Of a stretch of 64,000 nucleotides of DNA, positions 22,079 to 33,442 are shown one piece after another. Under the pieces are notes generated by a model that was given only the letters and a program-made list of their open reading frames with translations, did no database searches and was not told the origin of the DNA. The stretch comes from Budorcas taxicolor (lineage: Eukaryota; Chordata; Mammalia; Artiodactyla; Bovidae): assembly GCF_023091745.1 (NCBI RefSeq), contig NC_068933.1, positions 15,380,001 through 15,444,000 of the forward strand. Reading direction: 5' to 3'. The translations under genes and the position numbers were made by a program. The number at the start of each line of letters is the position of its first letter. Position 1 is the stretch's first letter.

Positions 22079-23769
22079 GGTCTTTGTAATAGTTAGAAGA
22101 GGAAAAGAGCATAAACTGTATTTCAGCTTCTGTCATTAAAATTAGAACTTGAATTTTCAAAAGAAATGCTTTACTTCTGGTTGGAAATCAGAACATGTGA
22201 CTTTTTCTAATTTCTACTAAACTCCTAGCTCTTTCAGTTGAATGACCTGATCCAATAGCAAATACCTTGGAGTACTGGGATCCTCCTGGGACCTCATTGT
22301 TAAGCTCCTGTCCTCTCCTCCCCGCTGAGCTTTCTCTGGACCATAGAAGTCAGCACTTCCTCTCGCAGACTGGGTTATAAACAGAATGCAGAGGAGTCTG
22401 GGAGCAAGGCAGTTCCTGAATGGAACACTCCCCAGGAAGCTTAATTTTATGATTGTAATCTTTCAGTTCTTGACAGTTGCAAAGTTAAATGTTAGTGCCA
22501 GGAGGAGTGAACAAGAGTTTCAGGGGTATGCTTTCCCAGTTCATCCCAAAGGAAGCGAAAGTTTAGGGTTCAAAATGATTATGATGTGTTAATACATCAC
22601 ATAAAAATACATACACCAGGTGCAATTATTTTACCAGAGAACTGTCAATATGAGAGGACATTTGGGACTTTGGGTCAAAAGGAAGGAGATTTTCCAATTA
22701 AATTAGATTATTCATGGCTTTTTCATTTACTTTTATTTATAAAATGAGAATGACGAAACGCCTCTCTGCTGCCAATAAATCTAAAAGTTAATTTAAAATG
22801 TATTAAAAGCACGTTGTTCACTTCAGAAGGAAGGTTTTTTAAATTCAAGAAAAAAGTCATATTAATTATATAAATCAGTTATGTTAGTCTTCTAAATTTA
22901 AATTTGTTTGAAAGGAAGTCAAACTACATATACGAGACTACATATAATATAAAAAGTCATGTTTCTAAGTAAAGTCAGTGTCAAAGAATTCAGAATATAT
23001 TAGCAGTCATCTGAAGTTTTGATCTAAGAAAAAACCCTTTTCCCAAAACAGATTTTCAACAAACGAATAACAGTTTTTCTGGTAAAGGAGATAACGTGCT
23101 TTCCCACATTTTTATTGTTTCCTTGATTGTCAGAGATACAAACATATAGTTAACTTGTTCAGGAGATTAAATTCTGGGGGAAAAGTCTAAAGTGGTTTAA
23201 GTGAGCAGGAACATTTTTGGTCCTGTCATGATTTCCTCTGTTGAGGAGGTCCCATGTATTAAGAAGACTGGCTCTGACATTTAACTTAGTGCTTTAAATG
23301 AAAAGCATACTAACCAAAAACAAACAAACAGTAAAACCATAGCAAAGAACAACAAACATTTAAAGATATGTAAACTGAATTCATTCTCATGATGGTTACA
23401 TGGAATCACATACAGTTTTTATTACCTTGACTCCATCTCTTTTCCTTGGTGTCAATTTTATTTGTTGAAATTGATTTAGCAGACTACTTGGGCTAATCAT
23501 CCAAACTCATCTACTCTTGGCCATTCCCATGACAAGTTGATGGAGGTAAAATGGACATAAAACACCATCACTCCCTCATGGAATTCACTTTCATATGGAA
23601 AGATGAGACACTTATAGGGAAAACACATATAGGGAAAATTAGATAAAAATAATATAATTTACAAACTGATACGAGAGCATCTTAGAAGGAGCAACTAAAT
23701 GTGCTATTCATTCAGTCCCTCTTTGGGGACTAATTTAAGATCCCATTATGGAAAATTCCAGTTAAAATA
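22079..23769. other. No gene recognised
   Basis: AT-rich, essentially repeat-free. No coding or RNA signal identified. Confidence 0.4.
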
Positions 23770-24135
23770 TGCTTAAAAGCTTCATGAATTCTCAGATCCT
23801 TCATTAAAAGTTAATATGTGTAAAGTTCTTGGGGTAGTAGCTGCTGCTGCTGCTGCTAAGTCACTTCAGTCATGTCCGACTCTGTGCGACCCCATAGACG
23901 GCAGCCTACTAGGCTCCCCCATTCCTGGGATTCTCCAGGCAAGAACACTGGAGTGGGTTGCCATTTCCTTCTCCAATGCATGAAAGTGAAAAGTGAAAGT
24001 GAAGTTGCTCAGTCGTGTCCGACTCTTAGCGACCCCATGGACTGCAGCCCACCAGGCTCCTCCGTCCACGGGATTTGCCAGGCAAGAGTACTGGAGTGGG
24101 GTTCCATTACCCTCTCTAGCACAGAGTAAACTCCA
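23770..24135 (+). mobile_element. MIR 3' fragment split by a Bov-A2
   Basis: AAAAGTTAATATGTGTAAAG with TTCTTGGGGTAGTAGC (to about 23841), resuming TAGCACAGAGTAAACTCC at 24117, parallels MIR TTAATACATGTAAAGCGCTTAGAACAG..CATAGTAAGCGCTC. A second copy of the same 55 bp follows the L1 at 24607-24662. Confidence 0.55.
23842..24116 (-). mobile_element. Bov-A2 SINE
   Basis: Complete reverse dimer: (GCT)n, AAGTCACTTCAGTCATGTCC, linker CCAATGCATGAAAGTGAAAA, end CCATTACCCTCTC. It interrupts the left copy of a direct repeat around an L1. Confidence 0.93.
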
Positions 24136-24606
24136 CACACAGTAGCCAGATACAGTAGCAACCTAAATGTCCATCACAAGATGAATGGATAAAGATGTGG
24201 AATGTGTGTACATATGTATGTACATACACACACACAAAGTAATATATGGAATATTACTCAGCCCTAAGAAAGAATTGAATGTTACCATTTGTGACACCTA
24301 TGAACGGGCCTAGAAGGTCTAAGTGAAATAAATCAGACACAGAAAGACTAATACTATATGACTTCACTTTTATGTGGAATCTAAAAAAACAAATGAGTAA
24401 ACTTCACAAAGCAGAAACAGACGTCATAGATAACAGAGAACCAACAGGTGGCTGCCAGAGGGAGGAGCTGAGGGGAGGCAAAAAACAAGTGAGCGAAACT
24501 AAGTGGTACAAACTTGCAAAATAAATGAGTCATGGGCATGAAGCGTACAGAGTGGGAAATACAGTCAGTAACTATGTAAAATCTTTGTATGGTGACAACA
24601 ACAACA
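24136..24606 (+). mobile_element. L1 LINE 3' end
   Basis: AGCAACCTAAATGTCCATCA, GATGAATGGATAAAGATGTG, GGAATATTACTCAGCCCTAA, ACTTCACTTTTATGTGGAAT and an A-rich ACAACAACAACAAAAA end are typical L1 3' sequence. It is non-coding. Confidence 0.88.
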
Positions 24607-24662
24607 AAAAGCTAATATATGTAAAGCTCTTCAGATAGCAGCTAGCATGGAGTAAAGTCCAT
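24607..24662 (+). repeat. Direct-repeat partner of the split MIR segment
   Basis: AAAAGCTAATATATGTAAAG..TAGCATGGAGTAAAGTCC matches 23806-23841 joined to 24117-24135 at roughly 80% over about 55 bp. The two copies bracket the L1, so they look like an exceptionally long target duplication. Confidence 0.75.
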
Positions 24663-27424
24663 GTAACTTTTTATTAGTAGCAGTATCTTGGATTGAAAAA
24701 ACTGAGCAATTTTTTCTGCAGTTTATTGAAATCATGTTATTCAGTTTTCATTGTTTTCTTGAGTTTAAACAGAGCAATTTTCTTTGGCCGTGGAAGGTCT
24801 CCCAGTTCCTATGGTTTTTAACTTGAAATAATCTCCCAGATGGATGCCTTTTTCTGTCTTGAATTCTCTGTTTAACTATATTCTAAAGCCTTAAAATAAA
24901 ACTTTTAATTTTTGTAACTCTAGGTTTTAACATTTTTATCTTGCCCTAAAAAGCGCAAGATACTTTTACTCTTTAGTGTTGATCATATTTTGATGAATGT
25001 GATGGTAACCAGAGATTTTAAGAAAGTTAAAAGAGTGGAAATCAATTTGAATTATTCACTAAATGATGTGTGTCCTTTGAGTTTTATCCAAGCTTCTGGT
25101 TATATTTCTGCTCTATATCATCGTTAAAATATATGAGTCTTCTCATCAGAAAGACTATATTTTACTTTTTAAAATAATAGCATTTAAAAATGTTTCCATC
25201 TTTTTTTCTTTCTCAAGTTTCATGATTTCCAAAAAAAAAAAAGAAAGAAAAACCTCAGAAAATCTTGTCAGTGACCTTTTAATCTTTAAATTGAAGCAAC
25301 ATCTTCTGATCAACATTTGCCATTAGCACAACATCAAGGGAAAAACTGTGATCCATTCATTCAGTCCACAAATACTGACTGAATATTTAATAAATCGACT
25401 TGTTTGCTACGTGCCTACAAGTTTCCAGCTGCCCTTGCAAAGCAAGCTGAGTTGTCCCTGGAACTTTAATTCTGTGCAAGCAATCTGTACCTTTTCCTGT
25501 TCTTGCTACAGTCAGCATCTTCCTTTACCTAAACTGGTTCAAGCCGGTGCTCGAGGTGTATCAGCCAATACAAGTCTATTCACTCTGTTCCAGAACAATT
25601 AAGTTATAAAATTTTTATCTTCACTACTAGTAATGCTATGTTATTGATTTATACATCTCCACATTTGGATACTGAAGCAAGTTCTTTCAAAAGTTATTTA
25701 TCCCCACAGGATACAGTAGTATTTATTCTACTGCAATTATATACCTGACAGATTACGTGTGCTTGTTTCAGAAAGTGCTCAAACAGTTCACCAGATGACA
25801 TGGTTAGCACAAGAACAGCTGAAACTGTTATCTAATCTCTTTCCCTTTGTTAACTGTAGCGCAGAAATTTGAAATCTTTTGATGTGTGAAGGCATCTTGA
25901 TAATCTGTGAAAAAGCTCGCTTGCAAACAACCAAGCGTTGCTTTCTTAATTTTTTTTGGTTAACGTATAAAGTGAAGGAAAACCTTATTAAACATTAAGG
26001 TCTGATCGCAAAAGAATCCAAAGAGGCAGAACTAGCTGATGTGTCCACAGGTGGAGGATGAGACCTCAACATAGTCAAAAGCTTAAGCAAGTTCTTTCGA
26101 TCCGCCACCTCAGCACAGGACTAAATGTGTCCGAAGAAGATAACTACCTCCGACTAGAAGTAGTGACAGCGACTTTGTAGAGGCAGATAGAATGAACGTT
26201 TATACTAATACATTTTCTGCAACTTGGCCAGTGTTTCCTTAGAATGTCTCATTTGCATATATTTGTGTAGATACATTAAAGAAGTTTCCATTCTTTATAC
26301 TATTCCCTGCCTGGACTCAGGGATTTTTGTAACAAGTGCTCTTGATTAGACACCTATTTTTGGTACAGTTTGTTTGGATTCCTTTTGGCTGATCCTTAAA
26401 GCCACATTTGTCTCTAGAAGATACCAAATTCAGTAGAAGGTCAGAAGGCTTGGAGCTTGAGAGGTTTATTCTGCCCCTCACATTCAGCCATTCCTGAAAA
26501 ATTGATCAGGAAAGGACATCTAAAAAGAAGTATTTCTAATTGGTTGGATTAACTTTCCTACTTAAAGCAGAGGATAGGATTCATTATAAGAAAGTCTTTT
26601 TGGCGTGTAATTTACACCAGCTGTTGAGAAGACATCTCAAAGGAAAAGTTAGAAGAATTGAATGTCTAGGTTACTGAAAAAGTCAAAAATTTTAAAAGTA
26701 AGCAACAGTGCACATTAAAAACCCAAAATATAACTAAAACTTTAAAATAATGTTCTTATTAAAAATAAAATTTTCTTAAATTCTAACATGGATAGAAAAA
26801 ATTAGGAAATATAGTGAGAGTATGGCTACTTTTTTTTTTTGAGGTAGGAAATTTTTCTTTGAAAGTGAGACTTTTGCTTAGAATTAGGAAAAGTGAAAAA
26901 TTTCTGGATTTTGGCTCAAATAATGCTTTTTAAAGGTGCAAAATTAATCCTGGATCTATATCATACCAAACCTGTATGGGGAAGAAGAAACCACTGTATT
27001 TTTGACTAAATTCTTGGTTGACAAAACTTCTGTTTTGAAGATGAGGGTAAAGTATAATACAGTTCCATACGGATATATCATGTTGTTGAAACTCAAAATA
27101 AAACTCTCTTTTTGATGATTCTCTGTCATATATCAAATAAGATCATCTTAAATGAGCTTAATCTGGAATGAGGGTTCTTATCCATCAATATTTAGAACTC
27201 AATTAATTATAGAAGTGTTCCCTAATAGCTAAATGTATGTCTTAACTTTCTCAGAAATGTAGATAAAGGGATCTTGAAAATCTCCATATAATTCTTTGCA
27301 GTAACAAGTTAGAATTTAACAGACATCTATTATTAAATTATTTGAGGAACTTTTAGAAAATTATCTAATACAATTGTATATTACATTACTTCATTATAAA
27401 ATGCAAGGAGCACCTTCATTTCAT
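24663..27424. other. No gene; repeat-poor AT-rich DNA
   Basis: Contains homopolymers (A12 at about 25230, poly(T) at about 26830). The stretch is unusually free of SINEs. No exon or RNA gene can be supported. Confidence 0.4.
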
Positions 27425-27479
27425 TTGAATGTCAACATACTTATATGTCATACATACATATAAGTATGTTGATATTCAA
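27425..27479 (+). other. Long near-perfect hairpin
   Basis: Arms 27425-27448 and 27456-27479 pair over 24 bp around a 7-nt loop (CATACAT). The only imperfection is at 27431/27473; in a plus-strand RNA it would be a G-U wobble, so that transcript would be fully paired. The left arm reads TTGAATGTCAACATACTTAT onward. It matches no MITE I recognise. Confidence 0.9.
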
Positions 27480-28769
27480 CTTAGTTATTTAAATAAGAAA
27501 ATCTTAAAAATGATACAGAAATACTATGGAATCATGTTTCCTGAAATCTAATTACTATATACAATATAAAGTAATTGATTAAGCATGGTTAGTCTTTAAG
27601 ACTACTAGAACCAATTTCAACTTGAACTATTATTTAATTAGCATGCTATACATTAATAACAGCTAGAAGATAGTAAAAATATGCCTTTAAAGGACAGCAA
27701 GATACTTAAGAGTTACTATATATCTTATGTTGATTATAAAGTTCAATGCTGGAAAATAGTGTAAAAAATATGAAATATGAATTTAGGTGGTTTCCTAAAT
27801 ATTTGGCTTAGTAATTACAAACATTTAGATATTTTAAGTTCCCTAATCTTTGCTACTTTATGTACAAGAATTCATATTAATTCCAACATTTGCTTTTTAG
27901 GTGAGTATCTTAGAGATGAGGGATTATATATTTATTCATTCTTAATGTAACTTTTGATGCATTCTTATTTTTATTACAACATTGTGATAAATTTTCCATA
28001 AAAAGTCTGTAAAATTTAGGCTTTAAAAAATAATAATCATGCCATCTAATATAGAAAAAAGAGTGGGATGTCTCTATAACCAAATGCATACCTATACAAG
28101 AGTATAACAATTCTCTCCATCACCCAGGAACTCAAGTTACGGAAAAGTGTAATGTAACTAGTTATTATCTGTAACCTTTCAGGTTTACATGGAAAATCAA
28201 AAGAAATTCTGCTATTGTAGGCATTAATCCTTTGGTTTCTTCCCAGTTCATGGCCTCTACTTTCCTCTGACTTCTATGGAAAACAATTCCATAACTAACA
28301 TTTTTATAATCAACTACTAATCATCATTAATTCAACATTAATTTTAAGTGACCTGATTTTAGAGCATATTTCTAATAGGGATATTTAATGTGCTCATTTC
28401 CCCCTGCAAATTCTGTAATAGCTACAAGTAGAAAAACCGTATCTTCTAGATATTAAAGCTTTTAAGTTGGTTTTATTTAAAACTTACATATTGTAAAATT
28501 TTCGTTGAGAAAATTCAGATGTATTACAGGACATGTATTCCTTCTATTAAATTGTGATCTTGAAGCTACAGTTTGAAATCAGGGAAATTAAAGGCTCATT
28601 GCTGTTTTTAGATGTTTTGAGTTTCTCTGATCAACTGCAGTATAATCGATAATAGGACTTCCATTTCAAGATTAAGCCCATATTTATGGTAACTAACAGG
28701 AAAACAGTGAAGTCGAGGTTACCAGTACAATGTCAGAATGCCAAGTTCTAGACACTCGACCAAGTACGT
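27480..28769. other. No gene recognised
   Basis: Very AT-rich with no identifiable repeat family. Confidence 0.4.
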
Positions 28770-28930
28770 TCAGAGGTCAGTAATACTCTGGAAGCCCTTG
28801 AGCAGAGCCAAGTGCAATTTGGTGTAGTGGGCAGCACTACGGACGTAAGATCGGCTGGAGCTGAAGCAGAAGGTGAGGAAGTGTCAGGGGAGACATTCTA
28901 GCTGGATTTTGAAGGGTGCCTGGCAGGTGG
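28770..28930 (-). mobile_element. L2 LINE fragment, diverged
   Basis: GTCAGGGGAGACATTCTAGC with TGGATTTTGAAGGGTGCCTG resembles reverse L2 (GGAGGTGACATTTGAGCTGAGTCTTGAAGGATG). Confidence 0.45.
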
Positions 28931-31022
28931 CTGCCGCTGTGGGGGTGATTTAAAGAAAAAGTCTATACAGAGGAGACGGGCTTTGCCGAAGTTTGGTATA
29001 GTGCATTTGGGAAATTACAAAGTATTTGCTATTGCTAGCGGGTGACTTGGGAAGTAGCAGAAAACAGTCAAAGCTGCAGAGTCTTGAAAGATAGCGATTT
29101 ACATCTCTGAGTCTGCTTCTCAAAATTGTTGCGTTCATAACTATGAAGATGTGCTGTGCAGTAGCGGACCGAGACTGCTAATCTTTCAGAGCACATCACC
29201 TCAAAGGTTATTAACGTAGGGGAAGAAAGCACAGGTATAAAGTCTGTGCGTCCCTCTTCCCAGAGTCTGACTCCCGTCACATATGGTGCCACGCAAAGGC
29301 AATAGCAGACAACCTTCGGTATGTCACACCTGGCTCTTCTAAAAACTCCCCCAAGAAAATCTAATACAAGATCCTCTCTTGCTGCAGCGCTTTTCACTGT
29401 GTTAATTCTAAAAATTCCTTTTGCCATGCAAAGCTTCAACAAGAATTAAGTTGATGAAGGACTTCCCCCACCTTTCTTTTTGCTATAGCAGACTCACTTT
29501 CTTGGCTGATGTTATTTATAAGATTGGACTCAAAACTGAGTCTGTTAGTTCAACTTTGCTTTGAAAGTTAAACGTAAGTGAAGTACAACGCTATCGCCTC
29601 ACTATTATAGCCTATACATTGTCTCACACACACAAACAAACAATATTCCTAGTTAGAGCTTTTATCGTTAAATGTTTGGAGATGATTTTCTGGACTGAGA
29701 TTGCTTATATCTTGAATTTTTTTGAATATTTCTGTTTCTTGATTATTGGTGACATTTAGAACAGAAGTTTCTAAACTATTCTCCTTGTGCTCTATAACTC
29801 TCTTATCTGAGGGCATAATGACATTGCTCTATTTGTGAAACAGGTGATGTACACTCATACATAACTATGAAAATTATATTATAATACTTAAACGGTGTAT
29901 CCTATGTCATTCACATGTTGGGTAAAAGGACAGAAAATAAAGATGTAATTCTTAGAAGTAGATCTCAGATCCTATTTATTTTACACTTCATGGTAGATTT
30001 CATCTTTAGCATTTACAGGTTTTTATTCAACATTTTCAACACAATATTTTCCCTTAAGTATTTTCTATAGCATTGTAAATGATCTGACATCTTCCGATAC
30101 ACCAACAACAGAAGTGATTTACCTAAAACTGAAATGTTGCTGAAATAGAACTTAATCATTATTTGATCATTTCCTTACCAGGAATTTCGATTTGACTGAC
30201 CAATTTCAACCCACAGTAGCAGCTTTGTTCCTAAGAGATTATACGCGGTACGGAGCAATTCCTACTGCAATTCAAAATCTGTGCTATTATCATGTAGCAA
30301 TGGATAGCAAACATCCACTGCAAATATTAGTTCATCTGTCAGAGGAGTGTTGTGTTTTAGGTTTCACTCTCTCTCTGAAACCTATCTGCTTGTGAGAAAA
30401 GTTGTCCAATAAAAGAAGTTTTACTGTCACATAGTAATGCTGTGCTTGAACTCAATGCAGCGATTCACTTCCTTTCTTTGCCTGGATTCCAAGCTAAGGC
30501 ACACAATGAGGGTGTTGTGCTCTGGGCTAGCGTGGCATGCATGATACTCAGGGAGGACGTGTGAGCAGCTTCCAATACCTACACTATTTGCTTTGCAACT
30601 ACCCCCAACTAAATCAAACAGTACGCCAAGAGTCTGCTCAGAGTAAGCAGGGGACATGATCCACTGGCTGTTATGACCTACATGGGGAACAGACTTCCTT
30701 AATGTAAATGTATATAGAGGTGTGTTAAGAGTTAAACACATCATTTCACAGGCTTAAAAATAAATGCTTCACAGTTTTCCAGCCCTGATTTTCAATGTAA
30801 TTGTCTTAATGTATGTCAAAGTGCAGGTTATAAAAGCCTCCATTGTTTCTAAAGGAGAAAGGTTGTTGATTATGAAGGTTGTCCAAAAGGACAAGCCATC
30901 ATGGTGTGTTAGAACAGCAAATTTTTATCTGAAACCCCAAGGCATATATATTAGGAATTTTTTTTTTAATCGCTATGATTTCTAGAACCTGAACTTACTA
31001 AAAAAATTCTGTCTCTGACATT

Positions 31023-31024
<2 letters not shown>
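28931..31024. other. No gene; small inverted repeat
   Basis: Repeat-poor. A 9-bp perfect inverted repeat (TAGGTTTCA / TGAAACCTA, 30358-30366 and 30376-30384) encloses a CT-rich loop. Open frames up to 124 codons at 29068-29442 lack recognisable motifs. Confidence 0.4.

Positions 31025-31082
<58 letters not shown>
31025..31082. repeat. (TG)29 microsatellite
   Basis: An uninterrupted dinucleotide run of 58 bp. Its purity makes length polymorphism likely. Confidence 0.97.
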
Positions 31083-31084
<2 letters not shown>

Positions 31085-31189
31085 GCCTTGGTAAAGCCAA
31101 AGAACCAACAATGAATGTAAACGTCTAGGTGAAGTTTTGCCCAGAGTTATTGTTATGCTGTGCTGGGGAAAGGACAAAAAGGCTTACCT

Positions 31190-31460
31190 CTGTCAGTCAA
31201 GTGGCTACACCGGGACCCTCCTTCTCAGCCTCGGCCTCAGTGTGCAGGCAGATGCTCTCTGAGCCAACAATCTGTTAACAGGAAGCAGGTAAACCCGAGC
31301 GCGTCCGCCCGCGTTACAGTCCAGTGCCCATCGGAGCACGCACCTGCTTCTTCAGACCTGCCACTCATACGCAACAGCCACGCAGCGGACCAGTGTTTGC
31401 AGCCGGAAACACCTCCTGCGGGGTCAGTAGTTTTCAGGGTAAGCAGCTAGAGAGCTGCCG
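31190..31460. promoter_or_regulatory. CpG-enriched low-repeat block
   Basis: About 17 CpGs lie in 270 bp, including CCCGAGCGCGTCCGCCCGCG, in an otherwise CpG-poor window. A splice-donor-like CAG|GTAAAC sits at 31289. I see no TATA box or defined start, so a promoter, enhancer or non-coding exon are all possible; the call is inference from composition. Confidence 0.3.
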
Positions 31461-31803
31461 AGATAACACTGCAGGCCAGGCGAGCCTTCCCAAGACAAAA
31501 ACCTTTCCTGCTGTGTGATAGCAGATAGGCAGCGTTATCTCCTTGCATTCCACGTTCTCAGATCAGCTACTAGGAAAAGCAGTCAGCAGCTTGTCCAAAC
31601 GGTAGCTGGCAGGCATGCCTGGCTGTGCTAATTGTATACTAACGTGCCCACCGCTTCTCTCTTCCCTCAAATAGATTTTTTTAAAAAAATGCTCCTTCCA
31701 GGGTAAAGCTCGGCAGAATATGCCACCCTGTTTTCCATAAGTAAAATGGCTGGTCCTCCCAGCAACTGCTTGCAGACAGCTCATTGGGTTCCACTGGCTT
31801 TTC

Positions 31804-31817
31804 GTAGCCATAGCAAC
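31804..31817 (+). promoter_or_regulatory. RFX X-box match
   Basis: GTAGCC-AT-AGCAAC fits RTNRCC-N(0-3)-RGYAAC exactly, the core bound by RFX factors. Function is not demonstrated. Confidence 0.4.
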
Positions 31818-32069
31818 AACCAACAGACAGACTTAGCAAGCACGGCTGATCACGTGCGGCGCCCCGACACAGCTTGTTAATTTCTTTTCATCGAACTCAT
31901 CATTTTGGGAGGAGGGTAGCTTCTGTGATCATTCTCAATATTTCACCCATCGTACAAGTGCTCTTGAGTTTTCAGCTTTCAGGAGGAACTTCTGTTATCT
32001 GAGCCATGTGAAATTGAGCCAGGGAAGCCCTTCTCAATACATAGATTTGTGTCTTTCCAGGTTAATAAC

Positions 32070-32089
32070 ATGCAAATCACCGTAGCAAC
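32070..32089 (+). promoter_or_regulatory. Octamer overlapping a second X-box
   Basis: A perfect POU octamer ATGCAAAT (32070-32077) overlaps ATCACC-GT-AGCAAC (32076-32089), which again fits the RFX X-box exactly. The pair lies 259 bp downstream of the first X-box, in non-repetitive DNA. Confidence 0.4.
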
Positions 32090-32514
32090 GGTAATTGAAA
32101 CCATTGTCAAAATGGGGTCTACCTTCCTCATAGCCTCAAGGAGACTGGCAAATATGGGCAGTTATATCAGTACTTTCTGTTTTTCAATGATAATCTTTTA
32201 GCCCCTCAGCTGAAACAGAGCCCTTTGATTCATTATATGTGGCCAAAATAACCAAACCAGTTAGGATATTTTAATGAGGTGTTACTTATGGATTCCATGT
32301 ATTTAATTACGTTAATACACTTTTCGGTACTACAAACTTTAAAATAAAATTCTAAAAATTCCTATTGTCTCCTACTGTGGAAAAGGACTCTTTAACTAAC
32401 TTATGATTTATTTGTAGTATTAAAATACTTTAGAAAATCAAGACCAAGTTAAGACTCTTTTGCTTTAAAACTACCTTCGAAGCAGGAATAGTTTTACTTC
32501 CTCAGTTAGATGGA

Positions 32515-32660
32515 TCTCATCCCACACTTCCTTAAAATTTCACCTCTTCCCGGGAAGTTCCCGTAATCCACACCGTTAACCATTTATACTTTCTGCAAAA
32601 TCCCCACCCTTCAATACTGTCACCAGTCATATTCTATTTGACATACTTTCAAGACACCAT
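32515..32660 (+). mobile_element. Possible L2 fragment
   Basis: AAATTTCACCTCTTCCCGGG with AAGTTCCCGTAATCC recalls L2 CAAATGTCACCTCCTCCAGGGAAGCCTTCCC. Weak. Confidence 0.35.
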
Positions 32661-33367
32661 CCTGTTTTTTTGTTTGTTTGTTTCTAGCAACTTGATTGGA
32701 ATAGTTGTATTAATACTTTGCACTTATAAGCACAGATACTTCCTTCATTTGCTGGTAGTCATCGGTTTACCGTTTTGTAAGTATTGTAATACATTTTTTC
32801 CCTTCCCACTTTAGGACTCCTGCTTCAGAAGTAATTGCCAACTTTACTGTGCATAAGAGTCCTGTGCATGCAGATTTGGGGGTCCCATTTTCATTCTGTC
32901 TCCAAGCATATTCCCGTTCGGTCGGTTTGAGCCTGCTCAAGTTATCACATCTGCTGAAGAAAAGTCGGTGGGTTGTTCCTACTTCACATTGTTTTCAGCC
33001 TGCTCTGATCTGAGTTACTTTCCCTTAAGTTGTTTTGAGTGTTCTACTCCTGAACTTGCCTCTGCCTTCCACTTCAGCCTCAGGTTCTGTTCGTCCCCAC
33101 GTTTCAGCATTTTTGAATGACATCCCATTTCTTGCTTCCTGGCCTTGCAGGTGTTCCAAAAGCTTCTCCATCAAGTCCATCCCCCCAGCATCTTCCGCCT
33201 GCATCCCAGTCTGCTTCCTACTGTATCTTTCCACACCTTGCTCAAATAGACCCCCTCCCTAAAGACGGTCCTGGATTTGCAGTGGTCTTCTCTGTGCCCC
33301 CACTGTACCTGGAATCTGCCTCTACTGTCACATCCTTGTCATGTGCTCGAGGTTATTAGCAGTTTCC
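32661..33367. other. No gene recognised
   Basis: Contains a short (TTTG)n at about 32668-32683, a possible MER5-like trace at 32840-32890, and C/T-rich sequence at 33030-33360 with overlapping short frames. Nothing is firm enough to name as a gene. Confidence 0.35.
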
Positions 33368-33442
33368 CTTTCTTGCCTGACTCTTCTACTGCTCCATCAA
33401 CACTCTGAGGCCAACCTGGTCCACGTCTTATTTATCATACTT
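33368..33442. repeat. 75-bp direct repeat, left copy
   Basis: It begins CTTTCTTGCCTGACTCTTCT and ends TTATTTATCATACTT. It matches 34490-34564 at 68 of 75 positions with no gaps and directly abuts the 3' tail of the BovB insertion. Confidence 0.95.

Noticed and set aside
33030..33360. Cluster of overlapping 70-80-codon frames in C/T-rich sequence
   Set aside because: All three frames and the reverse strand are partly open because of base composition. No domain or splice pattern supports an exon.
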